DNA of 64,000 nt, from positions 3,053,001-3,117,000 of the forward strand of contig NZ_AP018694.1 in NCBI RefSeq assembly GCF_009689585.1. The letters are read 5' to 3'. This document shows, piece by piece, positions 53,475-62,925 of the stretch (the first letter of the stretch is position 1; each line of letters starts with the position of its first letter). The position numbers and the translations under genes are program-made. Origin of the DNA: Aquipluma nitroreducens. GTDB taxonomy: Bacteria; Bacteroidota; Bacteroidia; Bacteroidales; Prolixibacteraceae. The notes beneath the pieces are model-generated. The model worked only from the letters and a program-made list of their open reading frames with translations. It was not told the DNA's origin and made no database searches.

Positions 53475-55157
53475 TTAGGAGATGGAACTGTTACAAATCT
53501 GGTTTTGAAGTTTGAAGTTGTGTGGAAGTAATTCGGCCAGATCCTTGCTGTAATCGTTATCGTAATTGTGGATGTTATTCAGAAAGTATACCAGCCACTC
53601 GCGGAAGTTTACTTCGCTTGCCTTGCAACAGCCCAGCATGGAATACATGATTGCTGCATTTTCGGCTGCATCGTGGTTTCCACAGAACAACCAATTCTTC
53701 CGGCCTAGGGCAATTGGACGGATAGCATTTTCTCCGAGATTGTTGTCAATTTTCAACCGACCATCCAAATGGTATCGGGTCAACTTGTGGTAAATGTTAT
53801 AGGTGTAGCGGATAGCCTTTCCGATACGCCCTTTGGGCAAAACTTTGGGGTATTCATTTAGCAGCCATTTTTCGAAGGCTACCATAATAGGATAAGCCAA
53901 GCGGGAACGAAGATCGGCGCGCTCGTCATAAGAGAGTTGCTGCTGATCGGCTTGCCTCTCCACCTGATAGAGCAGTCCTATTTGCTCCAGCGCATAAGAA
54001 GCCCTGACTTTGTCCTCTGCCAAAGCCTCTTCAAATTTACGCCGGGCATGAGCCCAGCACCCAATGGGCAGAACGCCCTTTTTGTTTTCGTAAATATCGT
54101 AAACGGCATAACCATCGGTCTGGATTACGCCTTGAAAATCCTTAAACAATTGCAGTGCGACCTTTTGTGCCCGGGAACCGTGGTCGTAATGAAAAAAGAC
54201 CAGGTTGTCCATAACCGCACGGATCATCCAGATGTATCCTTTTATCGTGGTGTGCTTTTCGTTATTTATAATCGGGATCGTTGTTTCATCGCTCTGTATA
54301 TAATCCGAAGCCAGCACCAGCTCCTTTAACCGGTAATAAGTAGGCCTGATCAGGTCGGCTACATCCTGAAACCAGCCGTTAATGGTTGCAGGTGCAATGG
54401 ATATACCCTGTTGTTTGAACATCTGGATCTGACGATAGAAAGGAAGATGGTTCACATATTTGTCGATGATAATATCAGCCAAAACACTTGCCCCGGCATA
54501 GCTTTTTGCTATGGGAAGTACGGGCATGGGAGCTGTAATGATTTGCTTTTCCACATCCTGGCTTTTATCTTTCAACGCATATTTGTGGCGGATGATCCGG
54601 CGCACATACCATCTGGCAGATTCGCGTTCCAGAACTTCTGTAATTTCCGGAGCCAGTTCTATCCAATTCTCGAGTTCAATGTGCTGTGGATAAATGTGGG
54701 TTTCTTCTCTCGGTAGACTTTCGGGCAGCGGTTTGCGTACCGGATGGTTTTTCTCCTTTACCTCTATAACACGGATGGTCTTGTACTTTTCGATCTCCTC
54801 TTTGGCACTGGTTGCAAGTTCCTTTTCTTCCGGAAGCAGGTCAAGTCCCTCAAAATCGAGCTTTCGTTGCAGGGGATCCTCATTGATATACCGTTCACTG
54901 GATTTGCCCCAGATCCTTCGCTGGAGCATCTCTATCTGTTGTTTCAGCTTGTTAATTGTTTCATCCAGTTGGCTGATTGCCCGATCTTTTTCGGTAATCA
55001 GCTGGTCTTTTCCGACAATTTGTTTTTGGTAAGTGGATCTTTCTGAATCGAAGTTTTCAAAGTTGGAAAGTTGACTTTTAAGCCTGGAAGTTTCCCTAAA
55101 AAGCCGGTCACGTTCTTCCAGAATTTGCTGTAAAAAACCCTCTTCTTCAACTGTCAT
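53475..55157 (-). CDS. tnpC: IS66 transposase TnpC
   Basis: A 560-aa transposase. Residues 1-95 include a leucine-zipper-like coiled coil (QLDETINKLKQQIEMLQRRI), then a zinc-binding/HTH part and the DDE domain: SDETTIPI (first Asp), QTDGYAVYD (second Asp), and GENAIRPIALGRKNWLFCG (Glu). Full length and uninterrupted. It is the catalytic subunit, transcribed last after tnpA and tnpB. Confidence 0.95.
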   Translation of the reverse strand: MTVEEEGFLQQILEERDRLFRETSRLKSQLSNFENFDSERSTYQKQIVGKDQLITEKDRAISQLDETINKLKQQIEMLQRRIWGKSSERYINEDPLQRKLDFEGLDLLPEEKELATSAKEEIEKYKTIRVIEVKEKNHPVRKPLPESLPREETHIYPQHIELENWIELAPEITEVLERESARWYVRRIIRHKYALKDKSQDVEKQIITAPMPVLPIAKSYAGASVLADIIIDKYVNHLPFYRQIQMFKQQGISIAPATINGWFQDVADLIRPTYYRLKELVLASDYIQSDETTIPIINNEKHTTIKGYIWMIRAVMDNLVFFHYDHGSRAQKVALQLFKDFQGVIQTDGYAVYDIYENKKGVLPIGCWAHARRKFEEALAEDKVRASYALEQIGLLYQVERQADQQQLSYDERADLRSRLAYPIMVAFEKWLLNEYPKVLPKGRIGKAIRYTYNIYHKLTRYHLDGRLKIDNNLGENAIRPIALGRKNWLFCGNHDAAENAAIMYSMLGCCKASEVNFREWLVYFLNNIHNYDNDYSKDLAELLPHNFKLQNQICNSSIS

Positions 55158-55228
55158 TTTTACTTGCTTTTGATGGCTTGAAGATACTAAATATCAACCG
55201 TATAGACAAGTTAAAAACCAAGTAAAAT

Positions 55229-55588
55229 CTACTGTTTCGAAGGTTTTTCCCATCTTTTTTTATTCATTTTTCCATCCGGTGAGGTACCCTGTACCATCAG
55301 CATCAACTCCTGCCAGCTGGCTTGAAACGTATTGGTACTTTCATCAAAAACCGGTAGTTTAAAACTGCCCGATTCCAGTTTCATGTGATAGATCACCAAA
55401 CCACCGCATTCCAAGTGCAGGATTTTCATGCTGGTACACGGGCGGTTGATAAAGATATAAACATCCCCGTCCTGCACGTTGCGCCCCATCTGGTTGGTCA
55501 CCATTCCGCTCAGGGTGTAAAAACTCCGGCGCATATCCGTTGGGTACGAATACAGGTAATACCGCATTGACGAAGTGAGGCTGAACAT
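55229..55588 (-). CDS. tnpB: IS66 accessory protein TnpB
   Basis: 119 aa with the family signature (YLYSYPTDMRRSFYTLSGMV, GDVYIFINRPCTSMKILHLE). Required for IS66 transposition in studied cases, exact role unknown. Its start lies one base after the end of tnpA. Confidence 0.92.
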   Translation of the reverse strand: MFSLTSSMRYYLYSYPTDMRRSFYTLSGMVTNQMGRNVQDGDVYIFINRPCTSMKILHLECGGLVIYHMKLESGSFKLPVFDESTNTFQASWQELMLMVQGTSPDGKMNKKRWEKPSKQ

Positions 55589-55589
55589 C

Positions 55590-55955
55590 CTACCGGCGCG
55601 TTAAAACCAACAGCGACCGTAATATCTGTGGGTCGGGCAAACCGTTCAGCTTTAAACACACCCCATTCGGATAGCTAATCTCACAGGAGATGGTTTGGGG
55701 TCTGGCTCCCGATGTTGAAAAGGTTGTCGATTGTACCTGCACCGGGGCTGGAACCCGCGACGACTGGGCTTGCCCACCATTCTCAAAAACCACCGGGATA
55801 AATCCACTTTTAGGTGGCAATAGTCCTTTTAGCTTGTGTTGCCAATAATAGAACTTAGCCTCATTCATTTGTTGATTGGCGCAATAATCCCGAATGGTCA
55901 GGCCCGATGCCAGAAACTCGTCATAGATGGCCCGGAATTTTTTCTCATTATACAT
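55590..55955 (-). CDS. tnpA: IS66 accessory protein TnpA
   Basis: About 121 aa from ATG 55955 (MYNEKKFRAIYDEFL); an upstream TTG at 55982 would add nine residues and is less likely. Helix-turn-helix-like N-terminus (GLTIRDYCANQQMNEAKFYY), as in IS66 orf1 proteins. Probably regulates or targets transposition. Confidence 0.85.
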   Translation of the reverse strand: MYNEKKFRAIYDEFLASGLTIRDYCANQQMNEAKFYYWQHKLKGLLPPKSGFIPVVFENGGQAQSSRVPAPVQVQSTTFSTSGARPQTISCEISYPNGVCLKLNGLPDPQILRSLLVLTRR

Positions 55956-56137
55956 GTCGTTTGTCTTTGAAGTAAAAAGCAAACTTATAGACTGACATGC
56001 AAAATTAGTTGACGCACTTCAGCGAATGCTTACTATTGTTTAATGGCACTCGTAATTCCCAAATAATTGTTTATAAGTTATTCCAGTCGATTTAAAGCTT
56101 CAATGCACCCAAATTTTCGATCTGGATCAATTTGAGA

Positions 56138-57451
56138 TTACATATCATCCATAGATAAGCCCTGAAATTCAAATGTATATCCTTTCAACTGACTTTGTAT
56201 ATTCTTTCCTTTTTCCTCCAATAAAGGAATGCTGATATTTTCTTTCTTGCGTTTGACTTCTGCAACTAAAACGGTCTTTTCAAAATCATTAATTGCGATA
56301 ATGTCAATTTCATTTTGATTCCCTTTCTCCCAATAGGTTCCAATGGCTGAGTATAGATGTTGAGTCGCAAACTTCTCTGTAAAATATCTTTCCAATATCT
56401 TCCCTGTGTATGTCGGATAATCCCGTTCTACAAGGGTTCTGAGGTATTCAAAATTTCCAATCTCAACCGCACTTTGATATTTGTAGATAAAGCGAAACCA
56501 GAAATTGAGAAAATTGTCCACAATGGCATATTTTATATTTCGTCCCCCAGGCTTGGAAAACATAGGACGTACCTTTTTGATCAAATTGAAATCAATCTCC
56601 ATTCTTTCCAAATATCCGCCCACGCTAACTTCCAGAATAGATTCAATTTCTGAACGGGACGTTTTTGATGATGCGATCAATGATAGTATTGAAAAATAAG
56701 TGGCATAATCCTTCCCAAATTCTTCAATCAATACATTTCTTCCTTCATCAATAAAAAGGGAGTTTTCTCTGAATATTTCATCCAGTATCTTTGACAATGT
56801 AAAAGCCTTCTTGTTGACTAATAATTCCACATATTTTGCGACTCCACCAGTAAATGTATAAAATGCCAATAAATCTTCAGCTTTAAACTTTGAGTAGTTA
56901 TCCGCAAGTATTTCTTTAAGGGTATTTACATTGAATGGTTTTAGGTAAATTCTTTCGGTCGCTCTGGCAAAGAGAGGTTCTTTGGAATTTTCAAAGATAT
57001 TCTTCATCAAAGAATAAATTGATCCACAAAAGATCAGATTTATTTTACTCTTGTCTTTATAACTATCCCAGATATTCTGCATCTCGCTGTAAACAGAAGG
57101 ATTAACAGAATAAAATTCCTGAAATTCATCTATTATAAGCGTGAAATTTCTGGTTTCAGATAATTCCATCAGGTATTGGAATAAATCTTTAAAGTGGGCA
57201 ATCAAGCCATAAGTTTTCACCTGCAGTTTACGTTCAATTTCTTCTTTGAATTCTTCACAAATAAGAATTTCATTTTTTTTGGTAACAAATAGATACAGGG
57301 CAGTCTCTTCATTTTCAAAGGCTTTCTTTAACAGACTAGTCTTACCGATACGACGACGACCGACAACGACAGTCATTTGAGCGTCTGTTGCTGATCGCTC
57401 TTTGATTGAACTCAAAAGTCCCAACTCTTTCTCTCTGTTATAGAATTTCAT
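56138..57451 (-). CDS. Archaeal-type AAA ATPase with DUF234 nuclease-like C-terminus
   Basis: A 437-aa protein. Walker A VVGRRRIGKTSL (residues about 29-40), Walker B LIIDEFQEF (about 105) and a sensor-like CGS (about 140) form the ATPase; the C-terminal third is the DUF234 region, with EIDIIAI and VLVAEVKRK giving a PD-(D/E)xK-like pattern. Such ATPases are common in archaea and Bacteroidota and often sit in mobile or variable regions; their role is not established. It is cargo of the integrated element, AT-rich, next to the integrase gene on the same strand. Confidence 0.85.
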   Translation of the reverse strand: MKFYNREKELGLLSSIKERSATDAQMTVVVGRRRIGKTSLLKKAFENEETALYLFVTKKNEILICEEFKEEIERKLQVKTYGLIAHFKDLFQYLMELSETRNFTLIIDEFQEFYSVNPSVYSEMQNIWDSYKDKSKINLIFCGSIYSLMKNIFENSKEPLFARATERIYLKPFNVNTLKEILADNYSKFKAEDLLAFYTFTGGVAKYVELLVNKKAFTLSKILDEIFRENSLFIDEGRNVLIEEFGKDYATYFSILSLIASSKTSRSEIESILEVSVGGYLERMEIDFNLIKKVRPMFSKPGGRNIKYAIVDNFLNFWFRFIYKYQSAVEIGNFEYLRTLVERDYPTYTGKILERYFTEKFATQHLYSAIGTYWEKGNQNEIDIIAINDFEKTVLVAEVKRKKENISIPLLEEKGKNIQSQLKGYTFEFQGLSMDDM

Positions 57452-57529
57452 AAAGCTTATTTGTTATTTATTGCAATACGCATTACTGTAATGACTATTG
57501 CGTTAATGCAAATATACAATATTTTGGCA

Positions 57530-58870
57530 TTAGTTATCACCAGCAAATTGTTCTTCAAATCTTTCCATTTTCATTAATTCAGAATCAATACCTTGCTTAG
57601 GAAATACCCTGAAACCTTGCTTTACCATTTCTTTAGCAATTTGTTTGCGATCAATGTAATGTTTAGATGTAGTTTGGTAATTGCTATGCTGCATTGAAAT
57701 CCTACCATTTACGAAAAGGTCTTCCTGGGTAATGTAGGTTTTTCGAAAATGCTTCAATTGTCTGGTATAATCTCTTTTCAGTCTTTTAAAAAAGAATGTA
57801 AAGCTTTTGCTGGCGAAATCTTCAAGGTATTTGCGGTTGTTCAAAATATCAGGTTCAAATATGTAGTCAGTTGAACCGACATTGTTTTCCAGACCTAATT
57901 CATACAGAAGCTCTGATAACTCTTCACCAACAGGAACAAAAGCAAATTGGAAATCCTTTTCATCAAAGTTGTTTTGCTGTCTGTTGATCTTGATGTTAGG
58001 ACTTTGGATAAAAACAGGTTTTCCACCTTCAAAATGAATCATATTCCAACGCATCGCAAAAAGCTCAGCATTGCGCCTGCCGGTATAAGCTTTTAATCTG
58101 ATCAAATTTTTTATCCACGGCTTATACATATTGCGCTGGGTTTTCCCAATCTTTTCACAAGAATCTGTATCATTTATTACCTCAAGCAAATCGTAAAAAT
58201 CTTTTGCTGAAATACTTTCATCCGTTCCCTTTTCAGATTTAAGCTTAACCTTCTTCCACACATTCTTAATAGGATAATCTTCTTTTTCAATCAGGTAGTT
58301 ATAGAACGTTCTTAATGCTTTGATTTTCGCATTGTAGGTATAGTTGCTATAATCTTTACTTTCTAAAAATTCGCAGTACTTTCCTACAACTGAATCGGTA
58401 ATTGACTTTAGTTCTATAGCCCTGACATTGAACACATTATTTTTTAGGAACTTGACAAAATCTTGTAAAAAAGTTGTTGTTGTATTGATATGCGATTTGG
58501 CAAGATACTTTTTCAAATGATGGGGAACTTTCTCATCATTCATGTAATCAATGTATTTTGACATCAGTTCAACCAGCAAATTAGTCTTTACTGGTTTTGC
58601 TTTAGTCAACGACTTACGCAGCGGGCTTTTGACTTGCTTTTTAAAATCAGCAAATTCCAGCAATGCATCCTCAAAATTTCTTGCATTAAGAATTTTTGTT
58701 TTGCGGTCATATCCTGAGTTTGGAATCCGAATAACAGCTTTATAAGCTTGGCTTTCTAATGGATGAGTGCAGCCATTCGCTGATTTTGAATTTCCGTTGA
58801 CATCGCTTCTGCATTTCCGGCAAAACACAAAAAGCCCATTTATTTTTTGATATGGCAGGTTCTTTCTCAT
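57530..58870 (-). CDS. Tyrosine site-specific integrase
   Basis: A 446-aa integrase. The N-terminus has two Cys pairs (CRKCRSD, GCTHP) that may bind zinc, then a SAM-like core-binding domain (about 100-215) and the catalytic domain: Arg in AYTGRRNAEL, KHFRKTYI (KxxR in place of HxxR), His in MQHSNYQT and the nucleophile Tyr in TTSKHYIDRK. Likely drives integration at the tRNA 3' end found at both borders of the element. Its ATG overlaps the stop of the small gene upstream, so both form an operon. Confidence 0.9.
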   Translation of the reverse strand: MRKNLPYQKINGLFVFCRKCRSDVNGNSKSANGCTHPLESQAYKAVIRIPNSGYDRKTKILNARNFEDALLEFADFKKQVKSPLRKSLTKAKPVKTNLLVELMSKYIDYMNDEKVPHHLKKYLAKSHINTTTTFLQDFVKFLKNNVFNVRAIELKSITDSVVGKYCEFLESKDYSNYTYNAKIKALRTFYNYLIEKEDYPIKNVWKKVKLKSEKGTDESISAKDFYDLLEVINDTDSCEKIGKTQRNMYKPWIKNLIRLKAYTGRRNAELFAMRWNMIHFEGGKPVFIQSPNIKINRQQNNFDEKDFQFAFVPVGEELSELLYELGLENNVGSTDYIFEPDILNNRKYLEDFASKSFTFFFKRLKRDYTRQLKHFRKTYITQEDLFVNGRISMQHSNYQTTSKHYIDRKQIAKEMVKQGFRVFPKQGIDSELMKMERFEEQFAGDN

Positions 58871-59012
58871 TTAAGCGCAATTCTTTAAAAAATTCTGAGC
58901 TTCCTGGCTAGTTGGTTGGTAAGTAATCTTTGACTTCGCTGAACTATCTGACGATTCAAGCAAATGCAGGTTGTTTTCTTTGCAAAGTGTATAAACTTTT
59001 AACCAATCGTCT
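58871..59012 (-). pseudogene. 3' half of a small integrase-linked gene, cut by IS21
   Basis: Encodes DDWLKVYTLCKENNLHLLES to NFLKNCA and overlaps the integrase start by its stop codon. Joined across the IS21 element to 61650-61844 it restores one frame (ERYKIRYG-DDWLKVYTL), giving a protein of about 130 aa. It may be an excisionase-like or regulatory protein, but I recognise no motif. Confidence 0.75.
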
Positions 59013-59156
59013 CCATATCTGTAAATTCCGGTCAAACTGACCACCCTGTGCCGATTCAAATTGACCATGTGTTGCCGATTTAAATTGACCACATAAAAGA
59101 GCCCTCTGAAAACTACCTTTTTTTCATGCCGTAATTCATATTCAAAATTGTAAAAA

Positions 59157-59894
59157 TTATTCCTTGTTGATACTTTTTTTCTTTCTCATTGATTCTCCGT
59201 GTAATTCGATGCGGTGAGCTTGATGAATCAGCCTGTCCAATACTGCATCAGCAATGGTTTTTTCTCCAATAATATCATACCATCCCTGAACCGGTATTTG
59301 TGAAGTAACGATAATGGAACCCTTATTGTGTCGGTCTTCAATGATTTCCAATAGCGTTATCCTGTTTTGACTATCGAGTGCCTGGAGTCCAAAATCATCG
59401 AGTATAATAACATCCTGCCTTTCGATTTTCGCTAGCTCCTTCAAGTATGAGCCATCGGCTTTTGCCATTTTTAACCTGGAAAACAACTTCGATGTATTGA
59501 AGTAATTTACCCGGTAGCCCTGGATACATGCCTGATAACCCAGTGCCGTTGCCAAATAACTTTTACCCACGCCGGTACTTCCTGTGATTAAAACGTTCTC
59601 GTTCTTCTCTACGAACTCACACTCTCCAAGTCGTAAAATAAGGTTGCGTTCCAGGTTTCGTGATTGATCGAAAGTGATGCTTTCGATGTTTGATTTGTAA
59701 TGGAACTTGGCATTTCTAATTAGTCTCTCTATTTTTCGGTTGTGACGTTCGTCCCATTCTGCATCAATAATCATGGACACAAACTGATCGATGGTGTAAT
59801 GGTCTGTTTTCCCGGTTTCGACTGCAGTTTTAAATGCACCATGCATTCCGGAAAGCTTCATTTGTCTCATTTTTGTCAACGTTGATTCATTCAT
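59157..59894 (-). CDS. istB: IS21 helper ATPase IstB
   Basis: A 245-aa DnaC/IstB-type ATPase: Walker A GSTGVGKSYLA (about residues 107-117), Walker B VIILDDFG (about 170). It remodels target DNA and helps the IstA transposase. Full length, 18 bp downstream of istA. Confidence 0.95.
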   Translation of the reverse strand: MNESTLTKMRQMKLSGMHGAFKTAVETGKTDHYTIDQFVSMIIDAEWDERHNRKIERLIRNAKFHYKSNIESITFDQSRNLERNLILRLGECEFVEKNENVLITGSTGVGKSYLATALGYQACIQGYRVNYFNTSKLFSRLKMAKADGSYLKELAKIERQDVIILDDFGLQALDSQNRITLLEIIEDRHNKGSIIVTSQIPVQGWYDIIGEKTIADAVLDRLIHQAHRIELHGESMRKKKSINKE

Positions 59895-59912
59895 AATGAT
59901 TTGATTTTAAAT

Positions 59913-61460
59913 TTATTTGTAATAGTTCTTCCCTCGTATGTTGTTGTGTTCGGGCAATTCCGGATCTTCTGTTGTCTCATCCTTAATCATATCCAGGTTG
60001 TTTTCAAGGATGTTTTGTATGGCTTTAAAACTGTAGGTTCCAAAGTCAAGAGCACGTTTGCAGGCATTGATAAGTCTTTGTTTGCCAACCTTTTTCTCAA
60101 ACGAAAGTATCCCCATGCAACTTTTAAACGCCTGCTCAGGATGGTTTCGGCTTTCAATGATCTTAAAGATATATTCCCCGGCAACCGGGTCAATACTGTT
60201 TGCCCAATTGATAAACCGGGGGGCAGTCCAATCGGTTACAAATTGATGGGTGCTCGCTAAATGTTCGGGTGTGGTTGTGTAGCTGTAAAGTGCGTAGTCC
60301 CGGGGATGGGTAGCCAACCGATTGTATTTAAAGTAAATCTCGACCGTTGTTCTGGTGTACATCACCTTCACCTTTTTGCGGATGTATTGGTACGGCACGC
60401 TATAAAAATGTTTGTCGCAACTAAGCTGCACATGACCATTTTGCATGACCGTTGCCTGTGCCTGATACTTGATCTCAAAGCGTTGGATGGGCAGTGGCGA
60501 CAGTTTGCCCTTCTCGATGTCATTGTATAGCTCAAAACGTGTGTATGGACGACCGGTGAGCTTTTTGTTGTTGTGTGCATCCAACAGGTCGCCGATGCGA
60601 TCGTTCAGTTCCGCAAGGGAGAAAAACGTTTCGTCCTTCAGTGCAGCATAAATCCTGCGGTATAGTATTTTAACAGCACCTTCAACTAACGATTTGTCCC
60701 GTGGTTTATAAGCTCTGGCTGGTAGAATAGTGGTTTCGTAATGTTCTGCCAGATCTGCCAGTGTTTCGTTGATGGTGGGCTCAAAACGGCTGCTTTTTAT
60801 CACCGCTGACTTTAGATTGTCCGGAACAATTGCTGCCGGAACGCCTTCAAAAAAACGCATGGCATTTTCTACCGATACAACAAAATCTTCCTTCTTTTGG
60901 CTGGCCGTGGCTTCGGCATAGGTATATTGGCTTGCCCCTAAAACAGCAACAAAAAATTCTACTTCACTTACCTCTCCTGTATCTTTTTCAACCACAGATA
61001 GCTTTTTGCCTGCATAATCAACAAACATCTTGTCGCCTGCCTTGTGGTTCATGTGCATCACCGGATTTACCTTCTGGCTCCACAGTTTGTAATGCTCCCG
61101 GAACTGGGAGCTTTGATAACCCCCGGGGTATTTTTTAATGTACTCTTCCCACATACACTGGCCCGTGACGCCAACCCGTTTGAGCTCCCGTTCCATATGA
61201 GGGAAAAACTCATATAGCTTTTGTAATCGCGGGCTAATAGACTCTTCAGGAGGGTGTGAAAACAACGTTTCCAACTCAAGGTCAGTCTTTTGATTGATCT
61301 CTTCAATGGTCAACCCCTGAACTTCAAAAAGGGAAATATACTTCTTTACTGTATTCCTTGATAAGGATAAATATTGGCTTATAAACAGCTTGCTTTTCCC
61401 GCTGCAATGCAACTTAATCGCTTTTCTAATCTTACTCATGTCCGTTAATTTATTTGCCAT
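59913..61460 (-). CDS. istA: IS21 transposase IstA
   Basis: A 515-aa transposase with an N-terminal helix-turn-helix (SQYLSLSRNTVKKYI) and a DDE core: MFVDYAGK, VPDNLKSAV and KDKSLVEGAVK provide Asp, Asp and Glu. Full length with no stops, so probably active. Confidence 0.95.
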   Translation of the reverse strand: MANKLTDMSKIRKAIKLHCSGKSKLFISQYLSLSRNTVKKYISLFEVQGLTIEEINQKTDLELETLFSHPPEESISPRLQKLYEFFPHMERELKRVGVTGQCMWEEYIKKYPGGYQSSQFREHYKLWSQKVNPVMHMNHKAGDKMFVDYAGKKLSVVEKDTGEVSEVEFFVAVLGASQYTYAEATASQKKEDFVVSVENAMRFFEGVPAAIVPDNLKSAVIKSSRFEPTINETLADLAEHYETTILPARAYKPRDKSLVEGAVKILYRRIYAALKDETFFSLAELNDRIGDLLDAHNNKKLTGRPYTRFELYNDIEKGKLSPLPIQRFEIKYQAQATVMQNGHVQLSCDKHFYSVPYQYIRKKVKVMYTRTTVEIYFKYNRLATHPRDYALYSYTTTPEHLASTHQFVTDWTAPRFINWANSIDPVAGEYIFKIIESRNHPEQAFKSCMGILSFEKKVGKQRLINACKRALDFGTYSFKAIQNILENNLDMIKDETTEDPELPEHNNIRGKNYYK

Positions 61461-61649
61461 AATCCGCTCTTTTTTTGAACGAAAGTATGGGTAACGACAT
61501 GAAAAAAAGTAGCTGATTTTAGGTGGTCAGTTTGCTCCGGAAACAGTGGTCAATTTGCTCCGGAATCTGGTGGTCAGTTTGCCCCGGAAATGGTGGTCAA
61601 TTTAAACTGGAATCAGGTGGTCAATTTCACCGTTTTTTCCACCATATCT

Positions 61650-61844
61650 TATTTTGTACCGTTCAATAATGGGTCGATTGTAAGCGAACTCAAACTCAGA
61701 GCGAATGATGAATTTCCCGGATATATCTAAAAAAACATTAACATCATTTTCTTCACACCACCTGACGGCACTGCGGATGTCTTTCTTGTTGATCTTTGGA
61801 AGAAGATCATGTAAATAAATTCTATCGAGTCCATTGTTTTCCAA
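61650..61844 (-). pseudogene. 5' half of the small integrase-linked gene, cut by IS21
   Basis: Encodes LDRIYLHDLLPKINKKDIRS and then RWCEENDVNVFLDISGKFII up to ERYKIRYG, where the IS21 target duplication begins. There is no ATG: the frame opens from 61890 or so and could use TTG 61844. A helical DNA-binding start region is conceivable. Continues at 59012. Confidence 0.7.
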
Positions 61845-61887
61845 ATTGTCAGATTTAGGGTTTTTAAATTTTCGGCTTACGAATAGC

Positions 61888-62454
61888 TTATTCCAGGGTT
61901 AGATATACGTTGTCGATGGTCTCCTGGCGGATTCCCAGGTATCTGCGTGTAATTGCGATATTGGAGTGATTAAAAATGTCTGATAGCAACACAAGCGCAT
62001 TTTCGCTTTCATTCATGTTCTCATACACCTTTCGGGCAAATGCTTTTCTCAGAGAGTGAGATGAAATCTGTAACCGTTTCGTGTTGAATAGAGATTTCAG
62101 AATCACATTAATTGATTGAGTTCGGTATGTTGTCCCTTTCTGCGAGATGAAAATGTATTTTTCGTCAACATTGACATTTTTAAAACTCAAGGTTGCCAAC
62201 ATAGTTTCATAAGAACTCTTTACCACCTTATTCAAACTAATCTCCCGGGCTTTCTTAGTTTTCTTCTCTTTGAGAAAAAGCTTATTACCGGATAGATCCA
62301 GATGCTTCAGTTTCAGAATATCAGAAACACGAAGTCCGCAGTTAATACTTAAAATGATATAAAATCCGATTACACACATTTTTTTGTCGTTTAATAGTTT
62401 CAGACCTTTGTTCAAGACTACATCATACTCTAGATAATCACTTGTTTTATTCAT
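61888..62454 (-). CDS. Compact tyrosine recombinase (catalytic domain only)
   Basis: A 188-aa protein consisting of little more than the catalytic domain: Arg in CGLRVSDIL, Lys in LKEKKTKK, HSLRKAFA (HxxR), His in FNHSNIAITRRYLGI and the Tyr within the same block. It lacks the core-binding domain of the 446-aa integrase nearby. Such short recombinases exist in Bacteroidota, for example near invertible DNA. It may act as an accessory recombinase or be an N-terminally reduced relic; the ATG and length are consistent with a functional gene. A perfect 11-bp inverted repeat lies just upstream. Confidence 0.8.
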   Translation of the reverse strand: MNKTSDYLEYDVVLNKGLKLLNDKKMCVIGFYIILSINCGLRVSDILKLKHLDLSGNKLFLKEKKTKKAREISLNKVVKSSYETMLATLSFKNVNVDEKYIFISQKGTTYRTQSINVILKSLFNTKRLQISSHSLRKAFARKVYENMNESENALVLLSDIFNHSNIAITRRYLGIRQETIDNVYLTLE

Positions 62455-62464
62455 AGGAAGAAAT

Positions 62465-62518
62465 TTAAGATCAGGGGCTAACGTAAGGAATTTATCTTCA
62501 TTAACATCCTGATCTTAA
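62465..62518. repeat. 11-bp perfect inverted repeat upstream of the compact recombinase
   Basis: TTAAGATCAGG (62465-62475) and CCTGATCTTAA (62508-62518), 32 bp apart, within 65 bp of the recombinase start. Could be an operator, a recombination site or a leader hairpin. Confidence 0.6.
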
Positions 62519-62871
62519 GGATAATAACCCTTATTTCTTCAGTGAATTTTTAAATAAACAAGGAAGTGCTTGATTATGAGCAGGGAAGAGAAAATATCTA
62601 CAATATTGTACTTATTGAATATTGTTTAAAATGAAAAAAAACTGTATTTGGACTTACACTTTCAATTGAAAGGTTCTGATTCAATCGGACACCTATTTTT
62701 TCTCTCATACTCTTCCATTGCTTTTTGCCTTGGGATTGAACCAAAAATATTTACTCAATGTGTAATTCAATATTAGAACCCGTAAAATGAAAGTTGCCAG
62801 ATTAAGTATGAATTCTTCCATTTTATGGTTGTAACCCAATTAAATACTCCATAGAGTTTGTCGAGCTATAA
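62519..62871. other. Intergenic stretch without a supported gene
   Basis: About 350 bp of AT-rich DNA between the recombinase and the methyltransferase fragment. I see no coding frame or RNA gene. Confidence 0.5.
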
Positions 62872-62906
62872 AAAAGTGGCGAAGTAAAATTACCTCACCA
62901 CTTTTC
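62872..62906 (-). terminator. Hairpin after the methyltransferase fragment
   Basis: AAAAGTGG and CCACTTTT arms with further partial pairing (CGAAG, CTCA) around TAAAATTAC, with A- and T-runs on both sides; could terminate transcripts from either strand. Confidence 0.6.
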
Positions 62907-62925
62907 TTATGTCGCAATAATATAA

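Larger units (their letters stand above)
53383..56033 (-). mobile_element. IS66-family insertion sequence, complete
   Basis: Ends are inverted repeats GTAAGCATTCGGT (53383) and, reading inward from 56033, GTAAGCATTCGCT. The 8-bp sequence TATTGTTT flanks it on both sides (53375-53382 and 56034-56041), a perfect target-site duplication of the size expected for IS66. It encodes tnpA, tnpB and tnpC on the minus strand with intact frames, so it is recent and possibly active. Confidence 0.95.
59020..61641 (-). mobile_element. IS21-family insertion sequence, complete
   Basis: The ends match when read inward: TGTAAATTCCGGTCAAACTG from 59020 and TGGAAAAAACGGTGAAATTG from 61641, both continuing into ACCACC. 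Further GGTCAATTT-type repeats lie inside both ends, as usual for IS21. CCATATC flanks the element (59013-59019 and 61642-61648), a 7-bp (or 8-bp, last base ambiguous) target-site duplication. Contains intact istA and istB. Confidence 0.93.

Noticed and set aside
59901-60651. Plus-strand frames inside istA
   Set aside because: Antisense shadows of the intact transposase gene.
62160-62177. A sixth palindrome copy inside the compact recombinase gene
   Set aside because: CGTCAACATTGACAT is similar by core but lies in coding DNA, lacks the AATTTRA tail and has no flank similarity.
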